Shown one piece after another: positions 16,257 to 25,070 of a DNA stretch of 64,000 nucleotides. Each line of letters begins with the position of its first letter. The first letter of the stretch is position 1. Source of the DNA: Saprospirales bacterium (GTDB lineage Bacteria > Bacteroidota > Bacteroidia > Chitinophagales > JADIYW01); the NCBI GenBank assembly GCA_016711605.1, contig JADJSS010000014.1, positions 87,341 through 151,340 on the forward strand, in the 5' to 3' direction. The notes beneath the pieces are model-generated. The model saw only the letters and a program-made list of their open reading frames with translations. It was not told where the DNA came from and made no database searches. Made by a program: the position numbers and the translations under genes.

Positions 16257-17396
16257 ATGGCTGGTATTTATCTTCATATTCCGTTTTGTAAACAAGCATG
16301 TTCGTATTGTAATTTTCATTTTTCTACGTTAATCATTCATAAAAATGACGTATTAAAAGCGATGTTGCACGAAATTGAATTGCAACACAACTTCTTTCCT
16401 ACTTCAACGAAAATTGAAACTATTTATTTTGGTGGTGGCACACCAAGTTTATTGTCTGTTGATGAAATTAATACGTTCACGGATAAAATAAAAACCATAT
16501 TTGACGTAGTTGAACATGCAGAAATTACTTTAGAAGCCAATCCTGATGATTTAACGAACGATTATTTAGTTCAATTAAAAAATAAAACAAGTATTAATCG
16601 ATTAAGTATTGGTGTGCAATCTTTTTTAGAAGAAGATTTATTGTACATGAATCGTGCACACAATGCGCAAGAAGCTATTGAATGTATTCGGTTGGCAAAG
16701 CAACATGGTTTTCATAATTTATCGGTTGATTTGATTTATGGGACACCATCATTGTCAGACGAACAATGGCAGAAAAATCTGGATGTTTTAGTGGATTTAG
16801 ATATTGCTCATGTTTCGTGTTATGCATTAACTATTGAAGAAAAAACTGCTTTGCATCATTCCATAAAAACCAAAAAAATAAGTGCACCTAACGATGAAAA
16901 AACAGCACGGCAATTTTCTATATTAATGGATAAAATGCAACAGCATCATTATAATCATTACGAGATTTCTAATTTCTGCAAGGAGCCACATTTTGCAAAG
17001 CACAACACCAATTACTGGAAAGGAATTTCTTATTTAGGTATTGGTCCGTCTGCGCATAGTTTTGATGGTGTTAAAAGATATTGGAACATTGCAAACAATG
17101 CAATTTATACAAAGAAAATTTTGAATAATGAATTTGCAAATGAAAGCGAAGTATTATCAAAAACGGATAGCTATAACGAATATGTAATGACAAGCATCAG
17201 AACAGTTTTTGGTGTTGATTTATCTAAAATAAAACAAGATTTTGGTGATGATTTTCAGCATCATTTTTTATTTGAAGTTTCACCATTTATAGATAACAAA
17301 TGGATTGTTAACACCAATGAAATCTTTACGTTAACCAATTCTGGAAAATTATTTTGTGATTATATTACAACGCATTTATTTATTGAGAATGAATGA
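16257..17396 (+). CDS. hemW: Radical SAM haem chaperone HemW
   Basis: HemW is a radical SAM protein that binds haem and delivers it to target enzymes; it was formerly annotated as coproporphyrinogen III oxidase-like. The 379-residue protein starts MAGIYLHIPFCKQACSYCNF, where the CxxxCxxC cluster is followed by the fourth family residue, and continues with IETIYFGGGTPSLL, ITLEANPDDL, LSIGVQSFLEEDLLYMNRAHN, the DLIYGTPSL strand and a C-terminal HemN-type domain containing HNTNYWKGISYLGIGPSAHSF. Length and order are typical. It is divergent from the Omp85 gene with 41 bases between the first codons. Confidence 0.93.
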   Translation: MAGIYLHIPFCKQACSYCNFHFSTLIIHKNDVLKAMLHEIELQHNFFPTSTKIETIYFGGGTPSLLSVDEINTFTDKIKTIFDVVEHAEITLEANPDDLTNDYLVQLKNKTSINRLSIGVQSFLEEDLLYMNRAHNAQEAIECIRLAKQHGFHNLSVDLIYGTPSLSDEQWQKNLDVLVDLDIAHVSCYALTIEEKTALHHSIKTKKISAPNDEKTARQFSILMDKMQQHHYNHYEISNFCKEPHFAKHNTNYWKGISYLGIGPSAHSFDGVKRYWNIANNAIYTKKILNNEFANESEVLSKTDSYNEYVMTSIRTVFGVDLSKIKQDFGDDFQHHFLFEVSPFIDNKWIVNTNEIFTLTNSGKLFCDYITTHLFIENE

Positions 17397-17463
17397 TATT
17401 TAGTGATACACGATTGATGGAAAAGTTAATAATCGTAGGAACATCATTGCAAAATGCTGACAG

Positions 17464-18450
17464 TTATCGTACAAACAAATACACTATATAAAACAATAAT
17501 AATAAAAATAGAAATCGACATTTCCATAAATTTAAAGTCAACTTTTTGCCGAGCCACAGCATCAACATTAGCAAAACTGATACGCCAATTAAAATAAATA
17601 AATCGATATTAAACGATGGATTAAATGCAATTGGTTGAATGAATGCTGCGATGCCTAGCATCGCTAATAAATTCAACATATTTTGACCTACTAAATTACT
17701 AACTTCAAATTTTGATTGATTGGTTTTGGCAATCATAATCCAATAGAGCATCACAAATGAGCCACCAACCGATAAAATAAATTGTCCCAAAAACCGCTGC
17801 GACAAATGAAATTTCCTTGAAATATCTACTAGATTATCAACGCATAAAACACCACCTGCAACTAAACCAAAAACACCAATAATTAATAAAATAATGGAAA
17901 ACCAAATTGGATAAAATGTATGTTCTATTGTTGTTTCAGTAAACCAAATTGCATGATGATGTTTTACATTGAAATAGCCATAAGTCATAAACAAGACAAA
18001 TCCAACACATAAAACAACCGCTTCTCTTTTGGTGATAAAATGGAATGCAGCTTGTTTTTCAATATTATAATTTGCCAAAACGTACACCAAAACTGTACTT
18101 ACTATTAAACCTAAAAACCCAAATAAAGCCGTATTTCTATTAGCACGAATTGGCCTATAGAATCCAGCAATACTGAGTACACCTAAGAAATTAAAGATGC
18201 AACTGCCAATTATAGTTCCAACGGCTAAATCGAAATAACCGTTGTATGCAGCCAACAATACAGTGAATAATTTTGGTAATGAAGTACCGAAAGCGATGAC
18301 TGTAAAACTAATCATGGTTTCTGGTAATTTTAATTTTCTTGCTATTGATGATGCGCCATCAACGAGCATACCAGCACCACGATTTAATAAGAAAAATCCG
18401 ATGAGTAAAAGAGGAATATTGAGCAATAATGAGATATTTCGAATCTCCAT
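17464..18450 (-). CDS. Sodium/calcium exchanger (CaCA) family protein with altered ion-binding motifs
   Basis: A 328-residue membrane protein with two Na_Ca_ex repeats of five helices, YrbG-like in size. Repeat 1 has AFGTSLPKLFTVLLAAYNG and GTIIGSCIFNFLGVLS; repeat 2 has SVGGSFVMLYWIMIAK and NLVGQNMLNLLAMLG. In working exchangers each repeat carries GTSLPEL/GTSxPE with a glutamate that binds Ca2+; here these are Lys60 in repeat 1 and a Met in repeat 2. So the fold is clear but normal calcium exchange is doubtful. It might move another ion, or be non-transporting. The gene stands alone between convergent hemW and the upstream TonB receptor. Confidence 0.8.
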   Translation of the reverse strand: MEIRNISLLLNIPLLLIGFFLLNRGAGMLVDGASSIARKLKLPETMISFTVIAFGTSLPKLFTVLLAAYNGYFDLAVGTIIGSCIFNFLGVLSIAGFYRPIRANRNTALFGFLGLIVSTVLVYVLANYNIEKQAAFHFITKREAVVLCVGFVLFMTYGYFNVKHHHAIWFTETTIEHTFYPIWFSIILLIIGVFGLVAGGVLCVDNLVDISRKFHLSQRFLGQFILSVGGSFVMLYWIMIAKTNQSKFEVSNLVGQNMLNLLAMLGIAAFIQPIAFNPSFNIDLFILIGVSVLLMLMLWLGKKLTLNLWKCRFLFLLLLFYIVYLFVR

Positions 18451-18547
18451 ACTTCAATAATACAAAATGATTTGCTGATTTGAAAATTATACTATAAACT
18501 TTAGAAAAGTTTCGTTCAAAACGACAAGAAACTTTCTTAAAGTAATA

Positions 18548-21500
18548 TTAAAGAGTATAAGTCATCTTCATATTTCCCATCAAACCCATGTAAGGCGCAC
18601 CAACGAAATATTGTTGTTTACGATTGTATAAATTAGAAATAGATACAGTAAGGTTGTAATGATCTTTTAAGAATTTTGGTGTATAAGAAATATCTAAATC
18701 CATATCGTGTGTTGGTTTTACACGACCGATGAAATTACCAGATAATACTGGATATCCAGCACTCCAATTAAATTTCACACCAACATTTAATCCAATTTTT
18801 TCTGCGAAATAATTTACACCAACATTTACTCTGTGTTTTGGTGAATTCAATGCAATATAACCTTGAGGTGCACTTTCTAATTTAACTGAATCTTTATCAA
18901 CAAAAGAATAATTGAGGTTTAATGCAATTCCTTTTGGCAAATATAAGTTAGAATTAAAGTCAACACCATACACTGTTAAATCTCCAACGTTGCGCGTTAC
19001 TAATAATAAATTGGGTCCATTTGCTTCTTTAGGTGTGATAACACCAATTGGTAAATTTTCTACTGCACGACGAATTAAACGAACAAATTCATCATCACCA
19101 GAACCATTATTATTACCATTAAATTTCTCACTTCCATCTAAAAACAAGTTCATTGCACCTTTAATCAATGGATTTAAGTTGTTGTAATTTTGAGTAATTC
19201 GAGGTGCTAAATAAGCCATCAATTGATCAGCATCGAACATAATAGTTGGTGTTAATAATTGAACAGGTGCTAAATAATTTTTAAAATCTGTTCTATAAAC
19301 ATCAACTTGCAAACCCAACATTTTTCCAATTACACCTTTGTAACCTAACTCATAAGTATAAGTAGTTGTAGGAACCAAACCTTTAATATCTTGTGTTTTT
19401 TTCCATTGGTCATTATTCGATTCAAAGATTTGTTTTCCGGTGTTTAAATTTTTTACATTTTGTTGAATATCATTTGGTATATCTTGCGGAATAATTTGAT
19501 TTACAATATCGTTTATTAAAGGTAATAAAATGGAGTTTGCATCTATGTTTGCTTGCACTCCAAATTGACTATTAATAGCTGATAAAAGACCATCCCAACC
19601 AGTTTGCGCAAATGCTGCGTCACCTACGTTGTGAAACTGACCTTTTGTGCCATAAGGTGATAAAAATTGCGGTAATACTTGATTTCCATAATATGGATTT
19701 TCAGCAAAGCTATAATGAAAACCATCACGTGGAGTTCCAAGTTGTCGCACTTCCATTCCTTGAGGAATTCTGCCTTGTACAACATCTACGTAATAAGCTG
19801 CAGATGCTGGATTTTTAAAGGCACGATTAAATGTGAAACGCAAATTATGACCTGTTGCTGGTTTGTATACGACTCCAACTTTTGGTGAAAATAATAATTT
19901 TTTTACGGCTGTATTATAATCTAAACGTGTGGCAACAATAGCACTAAAGCGTGGATGAATTTTATAATCACCTTGCAAATAAATACCATATTCGTCAATA
20001 TTATCTTTATCTTCAAAGCTACCATTTAAAGTACCTTTGGTATCAGGTCGAGTAAAGAACGCATCAAAACCATATACTAAATTAACTCGTTTTTTAAACA
20101 GTTCAGAAGAATGTTGTATCTGAAACGAGTACATGTGCGATTTGTCGATATAACGACCACCAACTGGAACAAAAAATGTTTTGTGCGAGTTATTTCCATT
20201 CATGTATGCTTGCACAAATAAATTCTTCCACATAAAACGAACCTGTGCCCAACTATAAGTCCAGTTTTTATTTTGCATTGCACCAATTGGACTGGTAATA
20301 ATTCCATTGCTTACGTTTACGCCACCAGCTAAAACGATATTAAAATCTTCTTTAATTTTTATATCTAATCTACTATCTACTTGACCGTTTAAGATTCTTT
20401 CGTCGCGACCATTTTTAATTGCAACGCCAACACCTTTTGGGTCATTCGAGCCATCTGGCAATTCGTAATAAATAGTATCTGTAGAAGCAGAAAATAAGGT
20501 TACAGAAGATGGATCGCCTAAATCACTGTATCGCCAGTCGTGACCTGTGAAAAATTTTGCAGAAACTTTCATTCCCATTTTTACGTTTGGATTTTTCACA
20601 TCAACTGTGTCTGAATGATAAAAACCAAAAGCAAACATGGTACGTTGTGCTAATTTATCGTAATCAAATTTTGGATTTTCGCGATTAATATCTTGTAAAG
20701 TGTCTTTAATTTTCACACGAAAACCAACAGATGTCCAGAATTTTGTTTCTTGATATTTTAATGGTGATTTGGTAATTATATGTATCACACCGTTGTTTGC
20801 GTTCGGACCATACAAGGCAGCAGCTGGACCTTTTAATACTTCAATTCGTTCAATATCTTCATCGGTAGTAGTCATCATTTGATACATATTCAAACCAGTA
20901 TTTGGTAATTTTGCAACACGATTATCAGTTAATGACATGACATCACTTGTAAAATAACCACTAAAACCGCGAACTGATGGTTGTCCACCTTGCACACCAG
21001 TTCGTTGAACTTGCACGCCTGAAACATTTTTTAAGTGATCGGTGATACCAACACCTGCTTTATTTTTGATAGCAGCTGCTTCCACTGAAACAATGGATGC
21101 TGGTGCATCAAGAATTTTTTCTTTCGAACGTGAAGCAGAAATTACAACTGTATTCAATTCTGTTTCTTGTTCACCCATTATTAAATCAAATGTTTGCGAG
21201 CCAGTTGCTGCTAGTTTTTGATCTTCATAACCAACATATCTAAAAACAACTTGATCACCTTCATTTACTTTCATTTCATATTTACCATCAAAATCAGTGA
21301 CTGTACCTTTCATTTGGTCGCCTTCCACAAAAATATTTACACCAATTAATGGTTCTTTTGTTTTTTTATCTGTGATAGTGCCTTTTAATGTAAACTCTTT
21401 ATTCGATTTCTTGATTATAACTTGTGGAACCTCTTTTATTTTATCTCTTAATTTTGTAGTATCTCTTTCTCTTGGTTCTTTTTGTGCGAACGAGAATTTT

Positions 21501-21550
21501 GTAAAAAATAGAATAAAAAATAATGCAATTATATGTTGTGTGTTTTTCAT
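18548..21550 (-). CDS. TonB-dependent outer membrane receptor with carboxypeptidase-like N-terminal domain
   Basis: A 1000-residue outer-membrane receptor for TonB-energised uptake. Order: signal peptide (IIALFFILFFTKFSFAQ), a charged linker, a carboxypeptidase-D regulatory-like beta sandwich (LKGTITDKKTKEPLIGVNIF, about 55-130), a plug domain (VVISASRSKEKILDAPASIV through GVIHIITKSPL, about 135-265) and a 22-strand-type barrel ending MKMTYTL. Plug motifs PSVRGFSG and IEVLKGPAAALYGPNA are standard. It is not accompanied by a SusD partner, so the substrate could be a metal chelate, vitamin or peptide rather than a glycan; I cannot tell which. It sits next to ferredoxin/ferredoxin reductase genes but with a 369-base gap. 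Confidence 0.92.
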   Translation of the reverse strand: MKNTQHIIALFFILFFTKFSFAQKEPRERDTTKLRDKIKEVPQVIIKKSNKEFTLKGTITDKKTKEPLIGVNIFVEGDQMKGTVTDFDGKYEMKVNEGDQVVFRYVGYEDQKLAATGSQTFDLIMGEQETELNTVVISASRSKEKILDAPASIVSVEAAAIKNKAGVGITDHLKNVSGVQVQRTGVQGGQPSVRGFSGYFTSDVMSLTDNRVAKLPNTGLNMYQMMTTTDEDIERIEVLKGPAAALYGPNANNGVIHIITKSPLKYQETKFWTSVGFRVKIKDTLQDINRENPKFDYDKLAQRTMFAFGFYHSDTVDVKNPNVKMGMKVSAKFFTGHDWRYSDLGDPSSVTLFSASTDTIYYELPDGSNDPKGVGVAIKNGRDERILNGQVDSRLDIKIKEDFNIVLAGGVNVSNGIITSPIGAMQNKNWTYSWAQVRFMWKNLFVQAYMNGNNSHKTFFVPVGGRYIDKSHMYSFQIQHSSELFKKRVNLVYGFDAFFTRPDTKGTLNGSFEDKDNIDEYGIYLQGDYKIHPRFSAIVATRLDYNTAVKKLLFSPKVGVVYKPATGHNLRFTFNRAFKNPASAAYYVDVVQGRIPQGMEVRQLGTPRDGFHYSFAENPYYGNQVLPQFLSPYGTKGQFHNVGDAAFAQTGWDGLLSAINSQFGVQANIDANSILLPLINDIVNQIIPQDIPNDIQQNVKNLNTGKQIFESNNDQWKKTQDIKGLVPTTTYTYELGYKGVIGKMLGLQVDVYRTDFKNYLAPVQLLTPTIMFDADQLMAYLAPRITQNYNNLNPLIKGAMNLFLDGSEKFNGNNNGSGDDEFVRLIRRAVENLPIGVITPKEANGPNLLLVTRNVGDLTVYGVDFNSNLYLPKGIALNLNYSFVDKDSVKLESAPQGYIALNSPKHRVNVGVNYFAEKIGLNVGVKFNWSAGYPVLSGNFIGRVKPTHDMDLDISYTPKFLKDHYNLTVSISNLYNRKQQYFVGAPYMGLMGNMKMTYTL

Positions 21551-21919
21551 GCGTATATTCTTAAGTTATACAGATTAAATATGAATTGACAAATGGTTTT
21601 AGATTATGTCAATTAGCAACGCAAATATCTGTAAATACTGCTAGAGTTTGAAAGTAATATTATTAACAATTGTAATTATACAAACATCAAACTAACTATA
21701 AATGGTTAGAGAAATCCAAAATTTGCATTTACAAAGATAAATTTGCGAAAAAATAAATCCTTAAGGCATAAATTAACAGAAGTAATAATGGAAGAAAACA
21801 AAAAAAGAAAACAAGAAATCTGAGTTTTCTTTTATCATAATATATATTTCTTTCAGTTTTTCTTTGTTCCTAAAATTCAGAAATTAAGTGCCTTAAGTGG
21901 TATAAAAATTATGTATTTT
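21551..21919. other. Gene-free AT-rich gap upstream of the TonB receptor
   Basis: This 369-base stretch holds no convincing ORF. It should contain the TonB receptor promoter at its left side, but I see no clear TAnnTTTG box. A hairpin with 10-bp A/T-rich arms (AAAAGAAAAC / GTTTTCTTTT, 21803-21833) lies about 90 bases beyond the ferredoxin stop and could be its terminator; without G/C in the stem this is weak. Confidence 0.5.
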
Positions 21920-22246
21920 CTAATCATTTGTTGGAATTAGGATTTTAATTCCATTTATTTTTTCTGAAATCTGGATTTGGCAAGTTAATCGACAATTACC
22001 TGTATTGCATGGTAAAGTATCTAGCATGCATAGTTCATCGTCATTTGCACCTTCTAATAATATTTCATCCTTATTCAAGACTTCCACTTTGCAAGTACCG
22101 CAAATAGCCATTCCACCACAAATTGCTTCAATTGGATAACCTTCTCCTTTTAGCACTTCCATTAAGGATAGCTGTACACCTAGTGGTACTTCCATTGGTA
22201 GAAAAGTAAAATCTTCTTTTTGTATGTTTACAATTATAGACTCCAT
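21920..22246 (-). CDS. [2Fe-2S] ferredoxin, adrenodoxin type
   Basis: A small electron carrier of about 108 residues. The four cluster cysteines have adrenodoxin-type spacing: C-x5-C-x2-C in CGGMAICGTC and a fourth in CRLTCQI. The preceding EAICGG loop and the DEL-MLD acidic helix fit the family. I place the start at the Met at 22246 (MESIIVNIQ); an upstream ATG at 22267 would add seven residues and run into the spacer hairpin. It follows a ferredoxin-NADP reductase gene in the same direction, so the two are likely an electron-transfer pair, for example for Fe-S assembly or haem enzymes. The end acceptor is not in the window. Confidence 0.85.
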   Translation of the reverse strand: MESIIVNIQKEDFTFLPMEVPLGVQLSLMEVLKGEGYPIEAICGGMAICGTCKVEVLNKDEILLEGANDDELCMLDTLPCNTGNCRLTCQIQISEKINGIKILIPTND

Positions 22247-22329
22247 TACAAAGGTATTTAGTAGCATGTAAGCAGTATGCAGTTTTTAGTTACTGCGTAC
22301 ATGACTATTGCCTAGTTACTACTTAAAAA

Positions 22330-23331
22330 TTAAAATGCATTCACACCATTTACAGTTGTATATTTTAATGATGGTTTTTTGCCCGAAATCAATTCAGCAG
22401 CGCTATGACACATAATTGCTGCTTCATGAAAACCGCATAAAATCAATTTTAATTTACCTTCATACGTATTTATATCACCTATAGCATAAATACCTTTTTG
22501 GTTAGTAGAATAATCTTTGGTATCAACATTTATTGCATTTTTGTCGATACTCAAACCCCAATTTGCAATTGGTCCTAATTTTGGACTCAAACCAAATAAT
22601 GCTAAATAATAATCACATTCAACTTCCTTTGCAGATCCATCATTATTTGTAATGGTTACTGAAGATAATTTTCCATCACCGTGCAAGTGCGAAATAGTTG
22701 AATTTAGTTCTAATTTAATTTTTCCTTCATCAGCTAATTGCTTTACTTTATCTACGCTATCAGGTGCACCTCGAAACATTTCACCACGATGAACCATAGT
22801 TAATTCAGCAGCAACATCAGCCAAAAACATGGTCCAATCTAAAGCACTGTCGCCACCACCAGCAATTACTATTTTTTTATTACGATATTTTTCTGGATCC
22901 AGCACCATATATTCAACACCATTTTTTTCATAATCTGCTAAATTTTCTAAAGCAGGTTTACGTGGTTCAAAAACACCTAAACCACCAGCAATACAAATTA
23001 TTTTTGCATGAATTTTAGTATCTAAGTGTGTTGTCAGAATAAAGGTATTGTCTTCTTGTTTTTCGATTTTTTCAATTCGTTCACCTAACGTAAATGTTGG
23101 ATCAAAAGGTTTTGCTTGTTCCATTAAATTATCAACTAATTCCTGTGCACCAACAGTTGGATAACCAGGTATATCGTAAATTGGTTTTTTAGGATAAATT
23201 TCAGAAAGTTGACCACCAACTTGTGGCAAATAATCAACTAAATGGCAACGCATTTTTAATAAACCAGCTTCAAAAACTGCAAATAAACCAACTGGACCTG
23301 CTCCTATTATGCAAATATCTGTTTCTATCAT
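22330..23331 (-). CDS. Ferredoxin-NADP(+) reductase, thioredoxin-reductase-like type
   Basis: A 333-residue flavoprotein with the FAD-binding GAGPVGLFAVFEAGLL dinucleotide fold at the N-terminus, VGGQLSEIYPKKPIYDIPGYP typical of YumC/type-2 bacterial FNR, a second GxGxxA motif for NADPH (IAGGGDSALDWTMFLAD) and the C-terminal FAD segment (GIYAIGDINTYEGKLKLI). It lacks the CxxC redox pair of thioredoxin reductase, which supports the FNR role: passing electrons between NADPH and ferredoxin. It is followed after an 83-base spacer by the [2Fe-2S] ferredoxin gene. Confidence 0.88.
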   Translation of the reverse strand: MIETDICIIGAGPVGLFAVFEAGLLKMRCHLVDYLPQVGGQLSEIYPKKPIYDIPGYPTVGAQELVDNLMEQAKPFDPTFTLGERIEKIEKQEDNTFILTTHLDTKIHAKIICIAGGLGVFEPRKPALENLADYEKNGVEYMVLDPEKYRNKKIVIAGGGDSALDWTMFLADVAAELTMVHRGEMFRGAPDSVDKVKQLADEGKIKLELNSTISHLHGDGKLSSVTITNNDGSAKEVECDYYLALFGLSPKLGPIANWGLSIDKNAINVDTKDYSTNQKGIYAIGDINTYEGKLKLILCGFHEAAIMCHSAAELISGKKPSLKYTTVNGVNAF

Positions 23332-23464
23332 AAGGAAAAAATATTATTTGTAAAAAATTTCATGATGAATATTCAGCATGAACATCCTACAAAAATAAAA
23401 AGATAGAGATTAAAGGAATGTTATGATTTTATAGAAAGTTACAATGAAAAACAGATATAAAGAA

Positions 23465-23812
23465 TTAACGCCAATGACCTTTTTTCCAAAACCAGCCATT
23501 TTGAGTATTTTTCCAATGACCAGGTACCCAAACCTTACCAACATTAGGTATTATCCATTTTCCTTCTACATAAACATATTGATTACTCTGATTGTCCCAA
23601 ATCCAATCACCATCTATCCAAATATGATTTGGAGATGGACATGAAGGTCTTACAACGATTACATTGTTACGTACAGGTTGCACTTTACAATAATATGGTT
23701 TTGCATGATATACTTTAGCAGGTTGTGTTTTTACGACAACAACTTTTCGAGGTTTTGCACTTAATTGATTAATAGAAAAGATGCAAATTAAGATGACGAT
23801 TAAATTTTTCAT
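23465..23812 (-). CDS. Small exported protein with WxxGxW-type repeats
   Basis: A 115-residue protein with a signal peptide (IVILICIFSINQLSAKP), a basic linker, one central SPNHIWIDGDWIWDN segment and repeated aromatic elements, YVYVEGKWIIPN, VWVPGHWKNT and GWFWKKGHWR. These match the YXWGXW/WxxGxW repeat family of short periplasmic or surface proteins of unknown function. It has its own start region and no operon partner: the ferredoxin reductase gene ends the transcript on one side and the Lys-rich gene is divergent on the other. Confidence 0.75.
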   Translation of the reverse strand: MKNLIVILICIFSINQLSAKPRKVVVVKTQPAKVYHAKPYYCKVQPVRNNVIVVRPSCPSPNHIWIDGDWIWDNQSNQYVYVEGKWIIPNVGKVWVPGHWKNTQNGWFWKKGHWR

Positions 23813-23997
23813 ACAGTTATATTTATTTGTTTTTAGAAATTACTTTTGATGCTGATTCTGTTAAATCTATAGCTTTGACTTAAAAAAAGAAAAAAAGTTT
23901 AATGAAATAGTTTTTTTTTTGAAAAATATTTGCATATTTGGTTGAATTCATTTTACATTAGCCAATGATTTTAAAACTCATCAACAATATTCTGTCA

Positions 23998-24999
23998 ATG
24001 GGAAAAAAAGCAAATAAAGAAGAGCCGAAAAAGGTTGCTAAAGTAGCACCCAAAAAAGCAGTTGCTAAAAAATCAGCAGTGGTAAAATCTGTTGTTACAA
24101 AAAGCACAAAAGCAGCAGAAAAGCCAGTTATAAAGAAACCAGCTTCTAAAACAGTTTTAAAACCAGAAGTAAAAAAAACAACTTCTAAAGTAGCCGTAAA
24201 GCCAGTTGCAAAAAAAGAAGTTGTCAAAACTGTGTCAAAATCAATACCTAAAAAAACAGAAGCAAAAAAAGAAGCAACTGTAAAACCGAAATCAATTATT
24301 AAACCAGAACCGAAAAAACCCGTGGAAAAAAAATCAATTCCTGAAAAGACAATTCCGAAAAACACTGAACCTGTTAAAACAAAAACGGTTGCAAAATCAG
24401 AACCTGTAAAAGAAGTAGTTAAAAAAGCAACAACGCCTGTTGCAGAAACGAGCGACAAAGCAGAAACTAAAAAATTAACTAAAAAACAAAAAGAACAGCT
24501 TCCACCGCCAATTACGGTTCCAAGACCTTCTCCAGATGGCAAACGTAAAGTTATAGTTGATTATAAAAATGTTCCTGATGAAGTATTAGGTTTATTATCC
24601 GAAAAATATCCGCATGGATATAATAAAGGAATTATCAAATTTACAAATGCAAAAAAAGAACTCGTTTCTGCAGTTCCAATAGACTTAGGTGACACCACTT
24701 ATTTAGTAAAAGTATCTACACAATTACAAAAAATGGTGAATGATTATGATGATGATGAATTGTTCCCTGAAGTTGTTGCGCCAACAGAAAAAGAAATTCC
24801 AATTGGTGCTGGTGGTGATTTTGATGATTTTGATAAGAGTGATGAAGATGATGGTGGTAAACGCAAAGCAAAAGGCAGAGTAAAAAGTGCAGATGATTTA
24901 GAATATGGATTTGACGACGAAGATGATGATGATGGCGACGACGATGACGATGATGACGAAGCAGCAAGTGATGATGATGGCGACGATGATGACGAATAA
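23998..24999 (+). CDS. Lys-rich / Asp-rich polyampholyte protein of unknown function
   Basis: About 333 residues in three parts. The first ~165 are Lys/Ala/Pro/Val-rich with many KKP and KPxxKK units, like a histone H1 or AlgP-type tail. A central globular segment of about 85 residues (KRKVIVDYKNVPDEVLGLLS, HGYNKGIIKFTNAKKELVSA, and LGDTTYLVKVSTQLQKMV) is probably the conserved domain. The last ~75 are strongly acidic, with long Asp/Glu runs. I start at the Met at 23998 (MGKKANKEE); a Met at 23965 gives eleven more residues. A DNA- or RNA-associated role is plausible from charge alone. The many reverse-strand ORFs here are composition shadows. Confidence 0.7.
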   Translation: MGKKANKEEPKKVAKVAPKKAVAKKSAVVKSVVTKSTKAAEKPVIKKPASKTVLKPEVKKTTSKVAVKPVAKKEVVKTVSKSIPKKTEAKKEATVKPKSIIKPEPKKPVEKKSIPEKTIPKNTEPVKTKTVAKSEPVKEVVKKATTPVAETSDKAETKKLTKKQKEQLPPPITVPRPSPDGKRKVIVDYKNVPDEVLGLLSEKYPHGYNKGIIKFTNAKKELVSAVPIDLGDTTYLVKVSTQLQKMVNDYDDDELFPEVVAPTEKEIPIGAGGDFDDFDKSDEDDGGKRKAKGRVKSADDLEYGFDDEDDDDGDDDDDDDEAASDDDGDDDDE

Positions 25000-25012
25000 T
25001 ATTTAAACAATA

Positions 25013-25046
25013 AAAAAAAACGGATTCAAATGAATCCGTTTTTTTT
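25013..25046. terminator. Bidirectional terminator
   Basis: A perfect 16-bp inverted repeat (A8-CGGATTCA / TGAATCCG-T8) with a two-base loop. It lies between the convergent Lys/Asp-rich gene and the phosphoesterase gene and has a U-tract in both directions. Confidence 0.9.
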
Positions 25047-25070
25047 ATTTATTTAAAAATACAAAGAAAT

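Noticed and set aside
23958..24542. Long minus-strand ORF rich in Phe/Ser/Val opposite the Lys-rich gene
   Set aside because: Its composition is the mirror of the Lys/Ala/Pro codons of the plus-strand gene; no start context or family, so it is a shadow.
24716..25010. His-rich and Ser-rich minus-strand ORFs
   Set aside because: They are antisense readings of the GAT/GAC/GAA runs that encode the acidic tail.
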